Source: an uncultured Porphyromonadaceae bacterium (GTDB taxonomy: Bacteria > Bacteroidota > Bacteroidia > Bacteroidales > Muribaculaceae). From it: 64,000 nucleotides of DNA. Numbering within the stretch: position 1 is the stretch's first letter; every line of letters begins with the position of its first letter. The notes under the pieces were generated by a model that did no database searches, had not been told where the DNA came from, and worked only from the letters and a program-made list of their open reading frames with translations. The DNA lies in contig CABRGT010000003.1 in NCBI GenBank assembly GCA_902470475.1, positions 1 to 64,000 on the forward strand. The letters run 5' to 3'. The position numbers and the translations under genes were made by a program. Of the stretch, positions 27,721 to 36,624 are shown piece by piece.

Positions 27721-27767
27721 ATCAGCATCAGCAGGATGAAAGGTTTGTGTAAAGAATTGGTCATCAT
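27699..27767 (-). other. Out-of-frame signal-peptide leader of the beta-helix gene
   Basis: ATG ATG at 27767/27764 begins MMTNSLHKPFILLMLIW, a good signal-peptide core, placed about 40 bases from a consensus promoter. In the present sequence it reads GGVIP and stops at 27699. With one more G in the run it would read directly into the NSLTISAQDA frame of the large protein. Confidence 0.7.
27710..27718 (-). repeat. Homopolymer of nine G (minus strand) within the signal-peptide region
   Basis: Nine C on the plus strand (G on the coding strand) sit exactly at the junction between the leader frame and the body frame. Runs of this length slip easily during replication. A count of seven or ten would put the gene on; nine puts it off. 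Confidence 0.9.
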
Positions 27768-27811
27768 ATTAATATTGATTAGTAATTGTGTTTTTCGGGT
27801 GAAAACCAGCG

Positions 27812-27843
27812 CAAAAGTATAAATTTGTTTCCATAATCGCAAA
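27812..27843 (-). promoter_or_regulatory. Consensus promoter of the beta-helix gene
   Basis: TTTG (27843-27840) and TACTTTTG (27819-27812) on the minus strand are separated by exactly 20 bases, a full match to TTTG-N19-21-TAnnTTTG. Transcription would begin near 27807, about 40 bases before the ATG at 27767. Confidence 0.75.
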
Positions 27844-27963
27844 TACTTGATTGCAGACATCTCATAAAAAATGTTAATCAAAATATCATCCAACTTCCGA
27901 ATAATAAGCATGATGTATGTGTATGCCTGATTGTCGGTCATTGTCTGGGCAGATATAAATAAA

Positions 27964-27992
27964 GCCGGCGTCGGAAATGTCCCGACGCCGGC
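27964..27992 (-). terminator. Terminator of the M3 peptidase gene
   Basis: Perfect 11-base arms (GCCGGCGTCGG and CCGACGCCGGC) around a 7-base loop. On the minus strand the stem is followed by CTTTATTTATA. It lies 26 bases after the stop at 28018. Confidence 0.8.
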
Positions 27993-28017
27993 CGCAATTC
28001 AGTATTCTCAGTCTTGA

Positions 28018-30144
28018 TTATTTGGCAAGGCCACGGTTGCGGAGCAGCGGCTGAACCGAAGGCTCCTGGCCGCGGAAACGGACAAACAGCACCATCGGAT
28101 CTTCCGAACCTCCGGCTTCAAGAACGTTCTTCTTGAATGATGCAGCTGTAGCCGGGTCGAAAACGCCTTTCTCTTTGAAGAGTTCGAACGCGTCGGTGTC
28201 AAGAACTTCGGCCCACAGATATGTATAGTAGCCCGATGCGTAGCCATCGCTGCCGAAAACGTGCTTGAAGTAGGCCGGACGGTAGCGGTACGTGAGTTGT
28301 GCGGGCATGCCTAACTTTTCGGTGACCTGCTGTTCAAAAGCGGCAACGTCGACCGGGCCGTCGGGGTTCAGTTCGCCGAATTCAAGGTCGAGCAATGCCG
28401 CGCCGCAGAGTTCGGCAGTCATGAAGCCCTGATTGTGTGTCGATGCGGCGGCAAGACGTTCGATCAGTTCGTCGGGAATTACCGCACCGGTCTTGTAATG
28501 GTGGGCGTATTCCTTGAGCAGTTCGGGTTCGAGGGCCCAGTGCTCGTTGATCTGCGAGGGGAGTTCCACAAAGTCACGGTCGACATTCGTGCCGGCCTGG
28601 CTCTTGTAGCGTGCGCGGGTCAGCATGCCGTGGAGGCCGTGGCCGAATTCGTGGAATGTCGTTGCGACTTCGTCGAGCGACAGAAGTGCGGGCATATCGC
28701 CGGCCGGACGTGTGAAGTTGCCGACGTTGAAGATGATCGGACGCGATGACGTACCGTTGTCCTCGGTCCACGAACCTTTGAACTCGCTCATCCATGCGCC
28801 CTGACGTTTCGAAGCGCGAGTGAAGTAATCGGTCATGAACACAGCGATGTGCTCGCCGGTCTTGGCATCGGTGACGTCGTAGACTACGACTTCGTCAAAA
28901 TATTTGGGCGCATCCTTGATTTCGGTGAACTTGACGCCATAGAGCCGTTCGGCCAGAGTGAAGATTCCCTTGCGCACCTGATCGAGCGGGAAGTAAGCGC
29001 GGACTTCGTTCTCGTCGATGTTGTATTTGTCGAGGCGGAGTTTCTCGGCGTAGTAATAGTAGTCCCAGGGTTCGATCGTGATCTTATCGCCGTGGCTGTC
29101 GGCATATGCCTGCATCTCGGCTACTTCGCTGTTGACGCGTTCGACTGCCGGTTTCCATATCTGCATCAGCAGGTTGCGGGCATTGTCTACGCTCTTGGCC
29201 ATGACATTGTCAGTCATGTACGCGCCGAAGTCCTTGAATCCGAGCAGAGCGGCTTTCCTGGCACGCACGTTGAGAATATCGCTGATCACAGGGAGATTGT
29301 TGTATTCGCCGTCCTGAGCGAGCGAGGTATATCCCTGGTACATCTGACGGCGCAGGTCGCGGTCGGCGGCATACTGAAGCACGGGCAGGCGGCTTGGGGC
29401 ATGCAGGGTAAATACCCATTTGCCTTCGCCGAGACCTCGGGCGGCAGCTTCTTCGGCAGCTACGGCAACAACGTTGGCAGGCAGTCCTGCGAGGCGCGCC
29501 GGATCGTCAACAACAATCTGGAAGGCGTTGGTGGCTGCAAGGAGGTTCTTGTTGAATTTGAGATACAGTGATGTCAGCTGAGTGTTCAGTGCCATCAGCT
29601 CTTTCTTTTGCGCTGTCTTCAGTAAAGCTCCGTTGCGGACGAAGTCCTTGTAATACTGTTCGATCAGCCGCTTTTGATCAACGTCGAGACCGAGAGTCTC
29701 GCGATTATCGTAAAGATATTTGATGCGTTTGAACAGGGCATTGTTCATCGATACTGCATCTGAATGCTGTGAATACAGGGGATAGAGCTCCTCTGCTATA
29801 GCGATCATCTCGGGCGACGAATTTGATTCTTCGAGCGCAGAGAACACGAGCACTACCTTGTCGAGCGTGCGGCCCGACTTTTCAAGTGCGAGTATGGTGT
29901 TCTCGAACGTGGGCGTTTCCGAGAGGAAGCAGATGTAGTCGATTTCAGCGTTATGCTGCTCGATCCCCGCGCGGAGAGCCGGCAAATAGTCCTCGTACTT
30001 GATCTGATCGAACGGCGGAATCTCGTAGACCGTCGTATAGTTCTGAAGGAAAGGATTCGGACGTTGCATGTCTTCCTGTGCTGAACACGGTATGGCGGCC
30101 AGCATCGTGGCAGCTACCGCAAGATTTGTTATTGCATGTTTCAT
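28018..30144 (-). CDS. dcp: M3 family metallopeptidase (dipeptidyl carboxypeptidase/oligopeptidase type), exported
   Basis: Zinc oligopeptidase with the HExxH motif in TTFHEFGHGLHGML and the downstream Glu region (LFALEPELL-like WALEPELL). The signal peptide begins at the ATG at 30144 (MKHAITNLAVAATMLAAIPCSAQ), which I prefer to a longer non-secretory reading starting at 30297. The remaining ~685 residues fit Dcp/oligopeptidase A in length and order. It probably degrades peptides in the periplasm. Dcp versus OpdA cannot be separated with certainty. Confidence 0.88.
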   Translation of the reverse strand: MKHAITNLAVAATMLAAIPCSAQEDMQRPNPFLQNYTTVYEIPPFDQIKYEDYLPALRAGIEQHNAEIDYICFLSETPTFENTILALEKSGRTLDKVVLVFSALEESNSSPEMIAIAEELYPLYSQHSDAVSMNNALFKRIKYLYDNRETLGLDVDQKRLIEQYYKDFVRNGALLKTAQKKELMALNTQLTSLYLKFNKNLLAATNAFQIVVDDPARLAGLPANVVAVAAEEAAARGLGEGKWVFTLHAPSRLPVLQYAADRDLRRQMYQGYTSLAQDGEYNNLPVISDILNVRARKAALLGFKDFGAYMTDNVMAKSVDNARNLLMQIWKPAVERVNSEVAEMQAYADSHGDKITIEPWDYYYYAEKLRLDKYNIDENEVRAYFPLDQVRKGIFTLAERLYGVKFTEIKDAPKYFDEVVVYDVTDAKTGEHIAVFMTDYFTRASKRQGAWMSEFKGSWTEDNGTSSRPIIFNVGNFTRPAGDMPALLSLDEVATTFHEFGHGLHGMLTRARYKSQAGTNVDRDFVELPSQINEHWALEPELLKEYAHHYKTGAVIPDELIERLAAASTHNQGFMTAELCGAALLDLEFGELNPDGPVDVAAFEQQVTEKLGMPAQLTYRYRPAYFKHVFGSDGYASGYYTYLWAEVLDTDAFELFKEKGVFDPATAASFKKNVLEAGGSEDPMVLFVRFRGQEPSVQPLLRNRGLAK

Positions 30145-30181
30145 GGGCGTATGGGTTGATGTTCGTATAATAATACTTTGT

Positions 30182-30508
30182 CTATTCGCGGACCAGCAGC
30201 GGTATGTCGCCGTCGCGGTGCCAGTGGTCGGGAGCGGTGGCACCCTGGCGTAAAATGCGCAGTGTGCCGCTGTGGAATGTCGTAGCGGCAGTCTCATGGT
30301 CGAAGGGTGTGACCGTTACGGACTCCTCGCGGACCTTCACGAGCGAAAGGCCGTAAGTAGCGCCGCGATGTATCACTTTGCGTGCCACCACCGATTCACT
30401 GTATGCTTCTGTTCGTTGTGTCTGCATCTGAGCGGCGGGGAATGATTCGCCGCTGCGAGCGGCGGCCGTTGAGAGGTTCGTATCTGCGGCGCCGAACGAG
30501 ACCGACAC
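30182..30508 (-). CDS. Candidate protein of unknown function, overlapping the DUF4296 gene
   Basis: A 108-codon frame (GTG start; an ATG lies at 30427) fills the gap between the DUF4296 gene and the M3 peptidase. The C-terminal half reads like a genuine beta-rich domain (ATYGLSLVKVREESVTVTPF, TTFHSGTLRILRQG). It overlaps the DUF4296 reading by 113 bases in a different frame, where the DUF4296 tail is Arg-rich. I do not recognise it. It may be a short gene or the true 3' end of a frameshifted fusion. Confidence 0.35.
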   Translation of the reverse strand: MSVSFGAADTNLSTAAARSGESFPAAQMQTQRTEAYSESVVARKVIHRGATYGLSLVKVREESVTVTPFDHETAATTFHSGTLRILRQGATAPDHWHRDGDIPLLVRE

Positions 30509-31208
30509 TGTCGACCACGGCCGGTCGCCGGGATGAAGTCTCGAGCTCGAGCCACCCAGAGATATGTGTGGCGCGCCGGGTGGAGTCAGTGAAGAATGTG
30601 ATCTCCTGCCGGCCGGGTACGGTAACCTGTATATTCGATTGTACGCTTTCTATGGCACCGTCGTCATATTCAGCTGTTATCATCCAGATGGCGGATGCCG
30701 GAGGCACCGGAAAGCGGGCATGCCATGTGTATACATCTCCATCGTTCCAGTTACGGTCCGGTTCGATGGCAAAGGTCAGATATTTCGACGGGGACCGGTC
30801 GTTGAATATGTATGCGCGCGGACTGTCCCACACATCGACAGAGTCACCGGCTACTGACATGGCTGCCTGGGTTGCCGCACTGCCGGCATTCTGCAACCGT
30901 TGTTCGAGGATCTCTATCGACCTGTCCGTCACTTCCTGGTAGCGGCCGATATTGTGACCGTACCACACGAGTGACGAATCGAACTGCGCCTGGGTGACGC
31001 CGTGGCGGACGAACACAGCCTGCTTTAGCGCTTCTTTCGATACCGGCGTACGGTAATCATATGCGTTGACGCTTACAACTGCGTCGGCCACGCGGATGTC
31101 GGCCATGAGCCTGGCCATATCTTCAGGCTGGATCACTTCGTCAGGAACACGGTTGCAACCCATGCTCACAGCGGCAAGAACAATAAGCGGAAGCGGCAGT
31201 CTGCGCAT
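30396..31208 (-). CDS. DUF4296 lipoprotein-like protein
   Basis: A short signal segment (MRRLPLPLIVLAAVSMGC) ends in a possible lipidation cysteine. The DUF4296 core follows: DEVIQPEDMARLMADI, KEALKQAVFVRHGVTQAQFDSSLVWY, and SVDVWDSPRAY. The segment AVVDSVGLVRR near the end corresponds to a conserved strand of the family; the last ~30 residues are basic and low-complexity. I use the ATG at 31208, one base past the lspA stop. It is part of the ileS/DksA/lspA cluster conserved in Bacteroidales. The role is unknown, probably envelope-associated. Confidence 0.75.
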   Translation of the reverse strand: MRRLPLPLIVLAAVSMGCNRVPDEVIQPEDMARLMADIRVADAVVSVNAYDYRTPVSKEALKQAVFVRHGVTQAQFDSSLVWYGHNIGRYQEVTDRSIEILEQRLQNAGSAATQAAMSVAGDSVDVWDSPRAYIFNDRSPSKYLTFAIEPDRNWNDGDVYTWHARFPVPPASAIWMITAEYDDGAIESVQSNIQVTVPGRQEITFFTDSTRRATHISGWLELETSSRRPAVVDSVGLVRRRRYEPLNGRRSQRRIIPRRSDADTTNRSIQ

Positions 31209-31209
31209 G

Positions 31210-31905
31210 TCAGTCGTTATCTTTCCGGTCTGCCGCTCCGGATGCACCGGGCTTCTCTCCTGAGTCGGGTTGATCCTGCTGATCCTGCTGTCCGAAGGGC
31301 AGATATTTGGTGTAAAAAATAATAAGCATCAGTATGCCTACCGTGATGGCGGAGTCGGCCAGATTGAATACCGGGTCGAAGAATGACCAGTGGGCGCCAC
31401 CGAGCAGTGGCATCCATTCGGGCCATGTGAATTCGAAAAGCGGGAAGTACAGCATGTCGACCACAAGGCCATGGAACAGGGGGGCATAGCCGTCGCCCCA
31501 CGGCACAAAGTGAGCTACTCCCATAGGAGCGGGATTGGTGAAGATCTCGCCGTAGAATACACAGTCGATAATATTGCCGAACGCACCGGCGGCTATCAGC
31601 ACAAGTGTTATGAGATATCCGAGACAGAGTTTAGGTTTTCTCACAAGCTTGCAGATATACCAGCAGAGCAATGCCACGACAATTATCCGGAATAGAGTCA
31701 GAAACAGTTTGCTCCCGAATTCCATTCCGAAAGCCATGCCGTTGTTCTGAACAAACCTTAGTTCGAAAAACGGCAGTATGTCAATACTCTCGCCGATATA
31801 GAAGTTGGTCTTTATCCATATCTTCAGTATCTGGTCAAGAATGATTACAGCCAGAGCTATGCATATGGCGATGAGTCCGTAATGCCGGTTTTTGGTTTCA
31901 GTCAT
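31210..31905 (-). CDS. lspA: Lipoprotein signal peptidase
   Basis: Inner-membrane aspartic protease that cleaves prolipoproteins after lipidation. Four hydrophobic segments and the catalytic regions are present: VQNNGMAFGM, GAFGNIIDCVFYG (first Asp) and VFNLADSAITVG (second Asp). I start at the ATG at 31905 (MTETKNRHYG); the longer reading from 32070 would run into the DksA-like gene and a hairpin. The C-terminal ~30 residues form a Gln/Asp-rich tail beyond the usual end. Confidence 0.93.
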   Translation of the reverse strand: MTETKNRHYGLIAICIALAVIILDQILKIWIKTNFYIGESIDILPFFELRFVQNNGMAFGMEFGSKLFLTLFRIIVVALLCWYICKLVRKPKLCLGYLITLVLIAAGAFGNIIDCVFYGEIFTNPAPMGVAHFVPWGDGYAPLFHGLVVDMLYFPLFEFTWPEWMPLLGGAHWSFFDPVFNLADSAITVGILMLIIFYTKYLPFGQQDQQDQPDSGEKPGASGAADRKDND

Positions 31906-31917
31906 ATTTTTAGTCGT

Positions 31918-31950
31918 ATTCCGGCTCCGCTTTCGTTTCGGAGCCGGAAT
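31918..31950 (-). terminator. Hairpin between the DksA-like gene and lspA
   Basis: Perfect 12-base arms (ATTCCGGCTCCG and CGGAGCCGGAAT) around a 9-base loop, 13 bases upstream of the lspA start. The following sequence is A-rich rather than T-rich on the minus strand, so it may be an attenuator or processing site more than a full terminator. Confidence 0.5.
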
Positions 31951-31967
31951 ATTGAACGGGGATGATC

Positions 31968-32354
31968 TTACTTGTTTTTTTGCTGCTGTTCCTTGCCTTC
32001 GACACTCAGTGTGGCGTGGGGCACGATGCGTAGCCGTTCTTTCGGAATTAGCTTTCCGGTAATGCGGCACACGCCGTAGGTCTTGTTTTCTATCCTAACC
32101 AGCGCGGCACGCAAATGGTTGATGAACACACGCTGGCGTTCGCAAAGGCGTGCAGCTTCCTCGCGTCCGAGCGTCGAGGCTCCTTCTTCAAGAACCTTGA
32201 AGGTTGGCGATGTGTCGGCGGTGTCGTTGCCGCCCGAATTATCGAGTATCTGACGAAGATGCTCGTATTCGTGCATAGCCTTGTCGAGTTTGTCGTTGAT
32301 TATGCCGCGAAACTCTTCAAGTTCTTCGTCTGAATAACGCAATTTTTCAGCCAT
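31968..32354 (-). CDS. TraR/DksA-like protein with degenerate zinc site
   Basis: An N-terminal coiled-coil (EELEEFRGIINDKL onwards) and a C-terminal DksA-type region (YGVCRITGKLIPKERLRIVP). Only the first zinc cysteine remains; the expected partners are Thr, His and Ser, a pattern seen in Bacteroidetes members. DksA-type proteins insert into the RNA polymerase secondary channel. It starts six bases after ileS and is probably co-transcribed with it and lspA. Confidence 0.82.
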   Translation of the reverse strand: MAEKLRYSDEELEEFRGIINDKLDKAMHEYEHLRQILDNSGGNDTADTSPTFKVLEEGASTLGREEAARLCERQRVFINHLRAALVRIENKTYGVCRITGKLIPKERLRIVPHATLSVEGKEQQQKNK

Positions 32355-32360
32355 TGTTAA

Positions 32361-35300
32361 TTAGTTTTGAGAGATTATGACTTTGATTATCTGGCCGTCG
32401 ATATCGAGATCTTCCGCCGAGGCGTCAGCAGCTGCGGAGTCGGCCACGGCTATGGCATCGGCGAGAACCTGCGACGAAATGTAGTCAGAATAGTCCGTCA
32501 GAACATCGGACAGACCGTCAGCCGGCGCGAATACAAGCGAGATACGATCGGTAATGTCATAGTTGCGGTCCTTGCGGATGTTCTGTATGCGGTTAACTAT
32601 TTCGCGGGCAATGCCCTCGCGGCGAAGTTCTTCTGTAACGGTGATATCGAGCGCTACGGTGAGGCTGCCGTCATTGGCTACAAGCCATCCGGGGATATCC
32701 TCCGAAATTATCTCGACATCCGCGGCCTCGATGCGGACGGCCGATCCGTCGAGGTCGAGGTCAATGTATCCGGTGCTTTCCAGGCCGGCGATCTGTTGCT
32801 GCGAGAGATTGCTCAGAGCCTGCGCGGCTGCTTTCATCTGCTTGCCGAGTTTCTTGCCCAGTACCTTGAAGTCGGGTTTCACACGCTTTACGAGGACGCC
32901 GTCGCCGTTGTGGACAAGTTTGAGATTCTTGACGTTGATTTCGGTCAGCACAAGAGGCGCGATCGACTCGATAACAGCCTTCATGGCGTCGTCGGTCACA
33001 GGCACCATGATAGTCGAAAGCGGCTGGCGCACCTTGATGTTGACCTTGCGGCGCAGCGACAGTACCATAGAGGTGAGTTTCTGGGCGATCTCCATGCGCT
33101 GTTCGAGTGCGGTGTCGATCAGACTGCTGTCTGCCTTGGGGAAGAAATCGAGGTGAACCGACTGTGCGGCATCGGGCTTCCCGTCGGTATATGTCAGGTC
33201 GCGGTAAAGACGGTCGGCATAGAATGGGGCCGCAGGCGCTATCAGCTTCGAAAGCGTCAGCAGACAGGTGTAGAGAGTCTGATATGCGGCAAGCTTGTCG
33301 TCGGTCATGCCGCCGCCCCAGAAACGCTTGCGGTTGAGGCGTACATACCAGTTCGACAGATTGTAGAGTACGAAGTCGTTGATGGCGCGGGCTGCTTTTG
33401 TGGGTTCGTAGTCGTCGAAAGCCTCGTCGACGGTGATGATAAGCGAGTTGAGCAGAGATATGATCCAGCGGTCGATTTCCGGACGCTTCTCTACAGGAAT
33501 TTCAGGCTCTTTGCCGGTGAAACCGTCGACATTCGCATAGAGGGCGAAGAACGAATATGTGTTGTAGAGTGTAGAGAACAGTTTGCGGCCAACCTCTGTC
33601 ACACCGGCGGGATCATACTTGAGATCGTCCCACGGCGATGAATTGGCTATCATGTACCAGCGCAGCGGGTCGGAACCGTACTGTCCGATGGCCTCGAACG
33701 GATTGACGGCGTTGCCGAGGCGCTTCGACATCTTGTTCCCGTTCTTGTCAAGCACGAGGCCGTTGGAAACGACTGCCTTGTAGGCTACACTGTCGAATAT
33801 CATGCCGGCAATCGCATGCAGGGTGAAGAACCATCCGCGGGTCTGGTCGACACCTTCGGCGATGAAATCGGCCGGATATACCTCGCGGTTCTCGAACGCA
33901 TCCCTGTTCTCGAACGGATAGTGGATCTGGGCGTATGGCATCGAACCGCTGTCGAACCACACGTCGATAAGATCGAGTTCACGCTTCATCGGCTTGCCCG
34001 ATGCCGACACCAGTATGATGTCGTCGACATACGGACGGTGAAGATCTATCTTCTCGTAATTCTCTTTCGAGTAGTCGCCCGGTACGAAGCCTTTGTCACG
34101 CAGGGGATTTGTCGCCATCACACCTGCGGCAACCGACTTTTCAATCTCGTTGTAGAGCGTTTCAACGGAATCGATGATCATTTCTTCGGAGGCATCCTCC
34201 GTGCGCCATATCGGAAGCGGTGTGCCCCAGTAGCGCGAACGCGAGAGGTTCCAGTCCTGAAGATTCTCAAGCCACTTGCCGAAGCGGCCGCTGCCGGTCG
34301 ATGCGGGCTTCCATTTGATCGTCTCGTTAAGCTCCATCAGCCGCTCTCGTGCCGCCGTCGTGCGGATGAACCATGAATCGAGCGGATAGTACACGACAGG
34401 CTTGTCCGTGCGCCAGCAATGCGGATAACTGTGCACGTGCTTTTCGGAGGCAAAGAGTTTGCCCTGTTCCTTGAGCATAAGGCAGATCTCTACGTCGAGC
34501 GTCATGTCTGTCTCCGACTTGTCCGGATCATAGGCATTCTTGACAAACTTGCCTTGCCAGGGGGTATATGCCTCAACATCGACATGCTTCTTCACAAACT
34601 CGGGGTCGAGTTCATCGATCATATAGAAGCGGCCGCGCAGGTCGACCATGGGGCATACTTTGCCCGCACGGTTGATCAGCTCCAGCGGCGGGATATTGTT
34701 CTGGTTTGATACGCGAAGGTCATCGGCACCGAACGTACCGGCAATGTGGACGATACCGGTACCGTCTTCGGTCGATACATAATCGCCGGGAATAACGCGG
34801 AAAGCATCACCGTCGGGTGTCATCCATGGAATGAGCTGGCGGTAACGCATACCGGTCAGATCCGCACCCTTGTATCTGGCGACAACCTCCCAGGGAACGA
34901 GTTTGTCGCCGGGTTTATATTCGGCGAGCGCTATATCCTTGGATTTCGGGTTCAATACCGAGTCGAGCAGTTCTTCTGCGACTATAACAGTGACTGGTTC
35001 GCCGCTGTATTTATTGTAGGTGCGCACTGCGCAGTATACAAACGACGGGCCGACGCAAAGTGCGGTGTTGCTGGGCAATGTCCAGGGAGTGGTGGTCCAG
35101 GCCAGGAAGTAAGGCTTGCCCCACCCTGTCATTTCAGGCTTCGGATCGGTGATCTCGAACTGGGCTATACATGTCGTGTCCTTAACGTCGCGGTAGCATC
35201 CGGGCTGGTTTAGTTCGTGCGAGCTCAGACCTGTGCCGGCCGCGGGAGAGTATGGCTGGATGGTATAGCCTTTGTAGAGGAATCCCTTCTTATAGAGCTG

Positions 35301-35795
35301 AGCCAGAAGCCACCACACAGACTCGATATAACGGTTGTCGTATGTGATGTAGGGCGACTGCATGTCGACCCAATAGCCCATTGATTTGGTCAGAGTCTCC
35401 CATTCGCGGGTGTACTTCATTACCTCGCGGCGGCAGGCGCTGTTGTAGTCGTCGACAGATATTTTTTTGCCGATATCCTCTTTAGTGATGCCGAGAGACT
35501 TCTCTACACCCAGTTCCACAGGCAGGCCATGAGTATCCCATCCGGCCTTGCGTTTTACATGGAAGCCCTTCATGGTCTTGTAGCGGCAGAAAATGTCCTT
35601 GATGGTACGGGCCATGACGTGATGGATGCCGGGCATACCGTTGGCCGACGGCGGCCCCTCAAAGAAGACAAACGACGGACAGCCTTCGCGCGTCGAGACA
35701 CTCTTTTCGAAGAGGCCCTCATCGGTCCAGGTCTTCAGCATGTCATTATTGATTTCCGGCAATGACAGGCCGTTGTATTCTGTGAATTTCTTCAT
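32361..35795 (-). CDS. ileS: Isoleucyl-tRNA synthetase
   Basis: Class I aminoacyl-tRNA synthetase, 1144 residues. The HIGH-type motif reads PSANGMPGIHHVMART near residue 50 and the KMSKS motif is KMSKRLGN. The editing (CP1) domain and the anticodon-binding C-terminal region follow in order. The length and form fit the eukaryote-like IleRS2 type common in Bacteroidetes, often less sensitive to mupirocin by family knowledge. I start at the ATG at 35795 (MKKFTEYNGL); 29 upstream codons are also open but look non-coding. Confidence 0.95.
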   Translation of the reverse strand: MKKFTEYNGLSLPEINNDMLKTWTDEGLFEKSVSTREGCPSFVFFEGPPSANGMPGIHHVMARTIKDIFCRYKTMKGFHVKRKAGWDTHGLPVELGVEKSLGITKEDIGKKISVDDYNSACRREVMKYTREWETLTKSMGYWVDMQSPYITYDNRYIESVWWLLAQLYKKGFLYKGYTIQPYSPAAGTGLSSHELNQPGCYRDVKDTTCIAQFEITDPKPEMTGWGKPYFLAWTTTPWTLPSNTALCVGPSFVYCAVRTYNKYSGEPVTVIVAEELLDSVLNPKSKDIALAEYKPGDKLVPWEVVARYKGADLTGMRYRQLIPWMTPDGDAFRVIPGDYVSTEDGTGIVHIAGTFGADDLRVSNQNNIPPLELINRAGKVCPMVDLRGRFYMIDELDPEFVKKHVDVEAYTPWQGKFVKNAYDPDKSETDMTLDVEICLMLKEQGKLFASEKHVHSYPHCWRTDKPVVYYPLDSWFIRTTAARERLMELNETIKWKPASTGSGRFGKWLENLQDWNLSRSRYWGTPLPIWRTEDASEEMIIDSVETLYNEIEKSVAAGVMATNPLRDKGFVPGDYSKENYEKIDLHRPYVDDIILVSASGKPMKRELDLIDVWFDSGSMPYAQIHYPFENRDAFENREVYPADFIAEGVDQTRGWFFTLHAIAGMIFDSVAYKAVVSNGLVLDKNGNKMSKRLGNAVNPFEAIGQYGSDPLRWYMIANSSPWDDLKYDPAGVTEVGRKLFSTLYNTYSFFALYANVDGFTGKEPEIPVEKRPEIDRWIISLLNSLIITVDEAFDDYEPTKAARAINDFVLYNLSNWYVRLNRKRFWGGGMTDDKLAAYQTLYTCLLTLSKLIAPAAPFYADRLYRDLTYTDGKPDAAQSVHLDFFPKADSSLIDTALEQRMEIAQKLTSMVLSLRRKVNIKVRQPLSTIMVPVTDDAMKAVIESIAPLVLTEINVKNLKLVHNGDGVLVKRVKPDFKVLGKKLGKQMKAAAQALSNLSQQQIAGLESTGYIDLDLDGSAVRIEAADVEIISEDIPGWLVANDGSLTVALDITVTEELRREGIAREIVNRIQNIRKDRNYDITDRISLVFAPADGLSDVLTDYSDYISSQVLADAIAVADSAAADASAEDLDIDGQIIKVIISQN

Positions 35796-35897
35796 ACAAT
35801 GAAGTAATTGGTTATTGCTTGAAATATATCTTAGTATATGGTATTCAAACCTTTTGCTGATGTCGGACCGTCGGCACTGCACTGTCGGTCAAACATC

Positions 35898-35935
35898 AAG
35901 GGAGTGTGTCAGCCCACAAGCTGTCACACTCCCTT
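35898..35935 (-). terminator. Terminator of rpsP
   Basis: Arms AAGGGAGTGTG (35898-35908) and CACACTCCCTT (35925-35935) with an extra inner CAG/CTG pairing and one mismatch. It lies downstream of rpsP and upstream of ileS on the minus strand. Confidence 0.65.
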
Positions 35936-35971
35936 GTAAGATGTAGTGCGCTGAGAAAAAGCGTCGGTTGA

Positions 35972-36517
35972 TTATTCGGCTGCAGCGGGAGCCTCTTCAG
36001 CAGCGGGAGCCTCAGCGGCTGCGGCGGCTGCTTCTGCTTCTGCCTTGGCTGCGGCGAGCTCTGCCTTCTTCTTAGCGACTGCCTCGGCCTTAGCCTTGTT
36101 CTTGGCTTCCTCAGCCTCGAAACGCTCTTTTGCCGCAAGTTGCTTGCGGTCGGCCATGTCGGCTTTCAGTGAGTCGATCTTTGCTTGCTTCTTCTGCTTC
36201 CAGGCGTTGAAACGACGTTCGGCCTCAGCTTCGTCGAAAGCGCCTTTCTTTACGCCGCCCTGAAGGTGCTTCATCAGCAGTACTCCTTCGTTGGACAGGA
36301 TTGTGCGTACTGTGTCGGTAGGTTCTGCACCGACGTTAACCCAATACAAGGCCCGCTCGAAGTTAAGAGTAATTGTAGCAGGATTAGTGTTCGGATTATA
36401 GGAACCTATCCTTTCAATGAATCTACCATCTCGTGGTGCCCTGCTATCGGCGATAACAATAGGATAAAACGCGTAGTTCTTGCGACCGTGGCGTTGTAAT
36501 CTGATTTTTGTTGCCAT
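35972..36517 (-). CDS. rpsP: Ribosomal protein bS16 with long C-terminal extension
   Basis: Residues 1-80 are a normal bS16 ([42 protein letters not shown]). About 100 more residues follow: a Lys/Glu/Ala-rich coiled-coil (residues ~95-160) and an Ala-Glu-Pro tail. Extended S16 proteins are common in Bacteroidetes; the role of the tail is not known. It is monocistronic with its own promoter and terminator. Confidence 0.95.
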   Translation of the reverse strand: MATKIRLQRHGRKNYAFYPIVIADSRAPRDGRFIERIGSYNPNTNPATITLNFERALYWVNVGAEPTDTVRTILSNEGVLLMKHLQGGVKKGAFDEAEAERRFNAWKQKKQAKIDSLKADMADRKQLAAKERFEAEEAKNKAKAEAVAKKKAELAAAKAEAEAAAAAAEAPAAEEAPAAAE

Positions 36518-36565
36518 TAATTGTTGTTAATTAATATTTTATTGGTCTTGCATTGTTTTGCGGTG

Positions 36566-36597
36566 CAAAGTTAACACTTTTTTTTCTTTAATCCAAA
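36566..36597 (-). promoter_or_regulatory. Promoter of rpsP
   Basis: TAACTTTG (minus strand, 36573-36566) with TTTG (36597-36594) exactly 20 bases upstream, a full consensus match. Confidence 0.75.
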
Positions 36598-36624
36598 TAT
36601 TTTCTTGGCATGCATGATAAAAAT

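Noticed and set aside
30144..30297. Longer start of the M3 peptidase at 30297
   Set aside because: The added 51 residues are Arg/Thr-rich and overlap the upstream frame, whereas the ATG at 30144 gives a clean signal peptide.
32367..33641. 424-codon open frame on the plus strand inside ileS
   Set aside because: It is fully antisense to ileS, and its reading is explained by the codon bias of the real gene. No promoter or ribosome site was seen.
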